Part shown: positions 59,990 through 64,000 of the stretch, one piece after another
How the letters are laid out: the number at the start of each line of letters is the position of its first letter
Numbering within the stretch: position 1 is the stretch's first letter
Assembly (NCBI RefSeq): GCF_000426285.1
Contig: NZ_AUFB01000005.1
Coordinates: forward strand, 1 to 64,000
Direction: 5' to 3'
DNA: 64,000 nucleotides
DNA from: Rhizobium leucaenae USDA 9039
GTDB taxonomy: Bacteria > Pseudomonadota > Alphaproteobacteria > Rhizobiales > Rhizobiaceae
Program-made: the position numbers and the translations under genes
The notes under the pieces: model-generated
Told to the model about the DNA's origin: nothing
Database searches by the model: none
The model's input: only the letters and a program-made list of their open reading frames with translations

Positions 59990-61443
59990 TTATTTGATGG
60001 CTTGCCCGTTGATCGTCACGGACTCGTCGTCGGCGATGCTGACGTCCCAACGCGCGCGTCCGTCGGGATCGGTCTTTGCAAATCCCTTGGCCATCATCAG
60101 GCCGAAGGACAATTGGCTGAGGTCCGGCTCCGTCTTCGCCGCGTCCTGAACGGCAGCGATCGTCTTGTCGAGATCGCGTGCAAACACCGTCATCTTCATG
60201 GAGACACGATCCTTCTCGTTCAACCAGCCGCGCATGCTGCCGGAAGCCTCGATGTCGTAGAGGCCAGAGACGGCACTGATCTTCGGAAAGTTGATCGTCA
60301 TCGTTCCGTCCGGGAACATGGCCTGCTGCAACTTGTCATCCATGGATGCCGTTCCCGCGGGATTATTGAAATCCGACTGCTGCAGAACATCCAACAGGGC
60401 GGAAAAGTTCAGGTTGGGAAATGCATCTGCAGTTCGGCGGCGTCGGGAATGAAGGCGACATAATCCTGAGGCACCAAGCCGGAGGCTAAAGTTAGCTTTT
60501 CAGCGCGCATACCGAAATCGGCATTCATCGCATTGGCCGGCCCGGCAATCTTGAACGAGTAACCAATCTGCTGCAGGCCGCCGTTGCCAAGCGGAGTCGT
60601 CACGGCAATATCCTTGGCGGAAACGGACTCTTCGAGCGAACCGACGAGCGGCATCGCATTTCGCAGCAACGCCTTCAGCGCCGCGCTTTCGCTGTCGGAC
60701 AGGGTTTTCGTATCCTTATGGTCGGAGACGAAACGCAAAATCTCGTTCAGCGCCTTCAGCGGCAGCTTGGTCGCATTGGCTCTGAAATCGATCGCTCCGA
60801 TTTTGAATTCGCCCAAGGTTGCGTCATCGGAAGAAACCTTATCGTTGAAGGATTGCAGTCCGCCGATCATCTGGAGGTCGAGCTTATCCGGCTCGCCGCT
60901 GCTGGATGAGGAAAGCGCGTAATTGATACTATCGATCGTGATATCGTTTTTCTGTACGCCGTTGTCGGTGGTCCTGGTGGCGAGCGTGATGCCGCTGCCC
61001 TTCACATCCATCGAGCGAACATAGTGGATGGCAGGGTCGAAGACGCCCGTGAAACTGGACGATGCCACCGCATAACGGAATTCGGCATCCGGACTGCTGC
61101 CAGGCTTCGAACGCGCCGTCACGTCGATCGCATTGTTCCCCTCGACGTTCCAAAGGCCGCTGTTCTGCGGCGTGGCAAGGGCCATCAGCGGCTTGAGTCC
61201 GGTAACGTCGAAACCGCTGACGTTCAGTTTGTCGAAGAGCTTCTGCAGGTCATAGGTGATTTCATAATGACCGCTCGCGGGCTTCACAACAACAAAGCCG
61301 GTTTTAACGAGACCGTCGGGCAGGAAATGCGTCAGGTTGCCGAGCAGGTCCTTGGCTCCCTGCTCATTGACGTCAGCCGCCTGCGAGGCGCCGGCCAAGC
61401 CGGCGGCAAAAGCCGCGGCGACGGCAACTGTTTTAAAGCGCAT
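59990..61443 (-). pseudogene. Secreted protein paralogue split by a 1-base frameshift
   Basis: The first part starts 'MRFKTVAVAAAFAAGLAGAS' (signal peptide) and runs to a stop at 60409-60411 (about 344 residues). The next frame, from about 60415, continues the similarity to the 61557 gene: 'NLNFSALLDVLQ', 'GTMTINFPKISAVSGLYDIE' and 'LSFGLMMAKGFAKTDPDGRA', ending 'VTINGQAIK' at 59990. One added A in CCCAACC would join both parts into about 484 residues, the size of the intact neighbour (480). Either the gene is broken, or the base is missing from the sequence. Family not assigned; a YdgA/DUF945-like repeated beta-structure is possible. Confidence 0.8.
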
Positions 61444-61556
61444 AATTCACCCCCGTGATGCTAGGAAAAACAATTTGAAAGCGGGAAAATCCTAAACGTG
61501 ATTCTCAATTGAATGATGACGATGCATGCGCGCCGGCCTGCAAGTTGGACGAGGCC

Positions 61557-62999
61557 TCAAAGCCCCTTCATCACCTGTCCGTTGACCGTGACGGTCCGAT
61601 TTTCGTCCATCGTGACATCCCAGCGCAGGCGGCCGTCCGGATCGGTCTTGGCAAAGCCCTTGGCGGCCATCAGGCTGAAGGAGACGCTGTTCAGTCGCTG
61701 GTCGGTCTTGGCAGCACCCTGAATGGCGGCAACCGTCCTATCGAAATTGCGGGCAAGGATCGTCGCCTGCAGCGAATAGCTTGGATGGTGCTTGGTGGAG
61801 CCCTTCAAAGCACCGGAAACCTCGACGTCATAAACACCGGAAGCCGCGCTGATCCTAGGGAATTCGAGGGTTCCGTAGCCGCTCGGGAACATGGTGCGCT
61901 TCAATGCTTCGCCGGAGACCGGCGTTGCGCGTGTCGACACTGCTTCCAGAACCGTGTCGATGATACCTTCGAAGTTGACGTCGGGAATTCCGAGCTGCAC
62001 ATCGACCGTCTCCGGCAGGAAAGCCGCATAGGCTGGCGGAATAAGGCCGGCGTCCGGCGTGAAGTGCTCCGCCCGCAGGCCGAAATTGATGCTGGAGGCC
62101 TTTGTCAGACCATCCATCTTGAAATTGTAGTCCAAGGTCTTGAGGCCGACCTTCCCTTTATCGGTCGATACCAGCGCGTTGTTCAGCGTTACCGACTCGT
62201 TCAGCGAACCGAAACCCGGCAAGGCGCGGCGCACCAGTTCCTCGAACTTTTCGCTGCCGCTCTCCGACAACTGTTTTGCTTTCACGTGCTGCACGAAGAA
62301 GCGGATGAGTTCACGCAGTTCCTTCGCCGGTAAGCTCGTCGCGGTCACTTTGACATCGACGCTGTCAGCGCTGAGGTCGACGGATGGAGTTCCGGGTGTC
62401 GCGATTTGTTCGCTGAGATGCTGCAGCGTGCCCTGCGATTGCAGGTCCACTTTGCCGGCTTCGCTGCTGTCGGTCACGGTATGGGTCAAGGATGCGCTGT
62501 CGATGGTGGCATCCACCTTGCGTCCGGTATTTCTGCCGTTGCCGATGCTGGAGAACTTGGCGCCGTTGCTCTTCACCTGCATTGAGCGCATCATCTCGAT
62601 CGTCGGATCGAAAATACCTTCAAGGGCGCTGGATGCGACCGAATAGGTCATGTCCGACGCGGGCGAATGAACGGAAGCATCCAGGCTATTGTCGCCCTTT
62701 AGATGCCACCTGCCCTGATCAAGCGGCTGCGCGAATAGCGACAGCGGCTTCAAGCCGGTAACCGAAAACGCACTTGAGTTGATCTTGTCGAAGAATTTCG
62801 CAAGATCATAGGTAATCTCGTATTGATCGCCCGCCGGTTTGACGACGACAAAACCGCTGCGGGCAAGATCGCGCGAGAGCGAATGCGTCAGGATACCGCG
62901 GAGCTCCCTCGCGCCCTGCTCATTGACGTCCGCCGCCTGCGAAACGCCAACTAGACCGATGGAAAAAACTGCGGCGGCGGCGATAGTCTTGGGGCGCAT
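61557..62999 (-). CDS. Secreted protein of unknown function, paralogue of the neighbouring gene
   Basis: A 480-residue protein with a signal peptide (about 1-22, 'VGVSQA') and a long mature part that is rich in beta-forming and Ser/Thr residues. Its shared features with the next gene are 'ADVNEQGARELRGILTHSLS', 'SGFVVVKPAGDQYEITYDLA', 'SINFGLRAEHFTPDAGLIPP' and 'SLMAAKGFAKTDPDGRLRWD'. The final part ends 'VTVNGQVM'. The two are 113 bases apart in the same direction, most likely a tandem duplication. No enzymatic motif is visible; no lipobox. I do not recognise the family. Confidence 0.82.
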   Translation of the reverse strand: MRPKTIAAAAVFSIGLVGVSQAADVNEQGARELRGILTHSLSRDLARSGFVVVKPAGDQYEITYDLAKFFDKINSSAFSVTGLKPLSLFAQPLDQGRWHLKGDNSLDASVHSPASDMTYSVASSALEGIFDPTIEMMRSMQVKSNGAKFSSIGNGRNTGRKVDATIDSASLTHTVTDSSEAGKVDLQSQGTLQHLSEQIATPGTPSVDLSADSVDVKVTATSLPAKELRELIRFFVQHVKAKQLSESGSEKFEELVRRALPGFGSLNESVTLNNALVSTDKGKVGLKTLDYNFKMDGLTKASSINFGLRAEHFTPDAGLIPPAYAAFLPETVDVQLGIPDVNFEGIIDTVLEAVSTRATPVSGEALKRTMFPSGYGTLEFPRISAASGVYDVEVSGALKGSTKHHPSYSLQATILARNFDRTVAAIQGAAKTDQRLNSVSFSLMAAKGFAKTDPDGRLRWDVTMDENRTVTVNGQVMKGL

Positions 63000-63145
63000 A
63001 CCCGACCTCTCCCTTTGACGCTGATGAACTGAAATCGACTGTTGAAGAGGCCGAGCGTATATGTCAAGCCATTGATAGAAATAGCATCGTCGGCTCTTTA
63101 TCCTGAGTTGCAATGTCGTCACAGATGCGCTTTCTCCGGAGATGC

Positions 63146-63174
63146 TTGCACCGTCGGCCTCTTTGTATTATACG
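63146..63174 (+). promoter_or_regulatory. Probable promoter of rplY
   Basis: TTGCAC (63146-63151), a 17-base spacer, and TATACG (63169-63174) form a good sigma-70-type pair about 120 bases before the rplY ATG. Confidence 0.5.
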
Positions 63175-63293
63175 CCACGCGTCCGCGTAGACACCCTTGG
63201 AGGCAACGCGGATGAGGCAGGGCTTGCCCTCCTCCAGTTCGACCAGTTCCGATGAACGGCTGAACTCTCCAAATAACCTCGAAAGGAATAGCC

Positions 63294-63911
63294 ATGAGCC
63301 ACGAAAGCTACGAGCTCAAGGCCGAGGCGCGCGAACGGGTTGGTAAGGGGTCCGCCCGTGAACTTCGCCGCAACGGTTTCATTCCCGCTGTCATCTATGG
63401 TGACAAGCAGGCCCCCATTTCGATCGCTCTCAACACCAATGAGGTGACGAAGCGCATCCATGCCGGTGGTTTCCTCACCACGATCGCGACGATCGACGTC
63501 GACGGCAAGAAGATCAAGGTTCTGCCGAAGGACTACCAGCTCGATCCGGTCCGCGACTTCACGGTCCACGTCGATTTCCTGCGCGTCTCCGGCAATACCC
63601 AGGTGACCGTTGAAATCCCGGTTCACTTCGTCAACCACGAAAAGTCTCCGGGCCTCAAGGCTGGCGGCGTGCTGAACATCGTTCGCCACGAAGTCGAAGT
63701 CCACTGCCCGGCCGATGCGATCCCGGAATTCTTCACTGTTGATCTGTCCGGTCACAAGGGCGGCGCCAGCATCCACATCTCGGATATCGCCGTGCCGAAG
63801 GGCGTGTCCCCGGTCATCACCGACCGCGACTTCACGATTGCAACGATCGTCGCTCCGGCTGCCGGCCTTGCAGAGGAAGAAGAAGGCGGCGAAGAAGAAG
63901 CCAACGCTTAA
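63294..63911 (+). CDS. rplY: 50S ribosomal protein L25 (CTC type)
   Basis: Binds 5S rRNA in the large subunit. The 205 residues consist of the N-terminal L25 domain (to about 95; '[20 protein letters not shown]', '[10 protein letters not shown]') and the C-terminal TL5-like domain (about 100-190), giving the long CTC form usual in Alphaproteobacteria. The end is acidic ('[12 protein letters not shown]'). A GAAAGGAATAGCC site precedes the ATG. The pth gene usually comes next in rhizobia, beyond the window edge. Confidence 0.97.
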   Translation: MSHESYELKAEARERVGKGSARELRRNGFIPAVIYGDKQAPISIALNTNEVTKRIHAGGFLTTIATIDVDGKKIKVLPKDYQLDPVRDFTVHVDFLRVSGNTQVTVEIPVHFVNHEKSPGLKAGGVLNIVRHEVEVHCPADAIPEFFTVDLSGHKGGASIHISDIAVPKGVSPVITDRDFTIATIVAPAAGLAEEEEGGEEEANA

Positions 63912-63938
63912 TCGGCATCTTCATCGCGACGCATTCAG

Positions 63939-63970
63939 ACCCGCCTCCCCTCTGGGGACGGCGGGTTTTT
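63939..63970 (+). terminator. Terminator of rplY
   Basis: ACCCGCC (63939-63945) pairs with GGCGGGT (63960-63966), with an inner CCCC/GGGG extension (TCCCCTCTGGGGA) and then five T. It begins 27 bases after the stop codon. Confidence 0.9.
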
Positions 63971-64000
63971 CATGTATAGATGCTAATAAAAGCAACTGAA

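Overview
The window is a chromosomal segment of a Rhizobium-type alphaproteobacterium (Rhizobiaceae; a Rhizobium close to the R. tropici/R. etli group is my best guess from protein content and gene order, not a database match). The evidence is the high-GC coding style, the 686-residue RpoD, the greA - lpsB - lps genes - lrp - trxB - lsrB block known from Sinorhizobium meliloti, tandem AbcR-type small RNAs after lsrB, BA14K and DUF1236 proteins, and rhizobial intergenic palindromes. Most of it is housekeeping core genome with small accessory patches.

Layout. 1-335: the 3' end of an IS630-type transposase. 446-9931 (minus): rpoD, tdh-kbl, then dnaG-recQ, with a plus-strand vapBC toxin-antitoxin remnant between kbl and recQ. 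10503-11986: a small secreted protein and an orphan HTH protein. 11967-24547: yqeY, carA, an EVE-domain protein, a MATE pump, a Tet-type MFS pump, a LysR/aldo-keto reductase pair, a YpfJ-type zinc peptidase and carB. 24857-31318: greA-lpsB facing an lrp-lps operon, then trxB-lsrB and two AbcR-like sRNAs. 31442-36910: ArsR-MFS operon, Old Yellow Enzyme, APH(6)-like kinase, and a short-chain dehydrogenase with a divergent LysR regulator. 36977-43648: DUF2188, Ca2+/H+ antiporter, aspartate aminotransferase, aldose sugar dehydrogenase, DMT exporter, cold-shock protein, BA14K protein. 43808-51693: MBL hydrolase, SH3/DUF1236 protein, ilvE, MarR, an OmpR/EnvZ-like pair, DUF1349, and ybjN-proC-csaA. 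52084-63911: ubiK, lgt-midA-pgeF-M24 run, Q-rich lipoprotein, prs, MFS, two paralogous secreted proteins, and rplY.

Genes that work together: carA and carB make carbamoyl phosphate for arginine and pyrimidines; kbl and tdh convert threonine to glycine; greA/lpsB and lrp/lps face each other at the LPS-core locus, whose regulator LsrB is next to trxB and the AbcR pair; lgt, midA, pgeF and the M24 protein are closely packed.

The points most worth a second look are: the vapBC module with a frameshifted antitoxin and a toxin whose first catalytic Asp is His; two adjacent paralogous secreted proteins, one split by a 1-base frameshift; a three-copy ~100-bp repeat whose terminal TAG is the stop codon of two different genes; terminator-like hairpins in the leaders of carB and greA; and the tandem AbcR genes. 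I did not find a CRISPR array, prophage, tRNA, rRNA or convincing new defence system.
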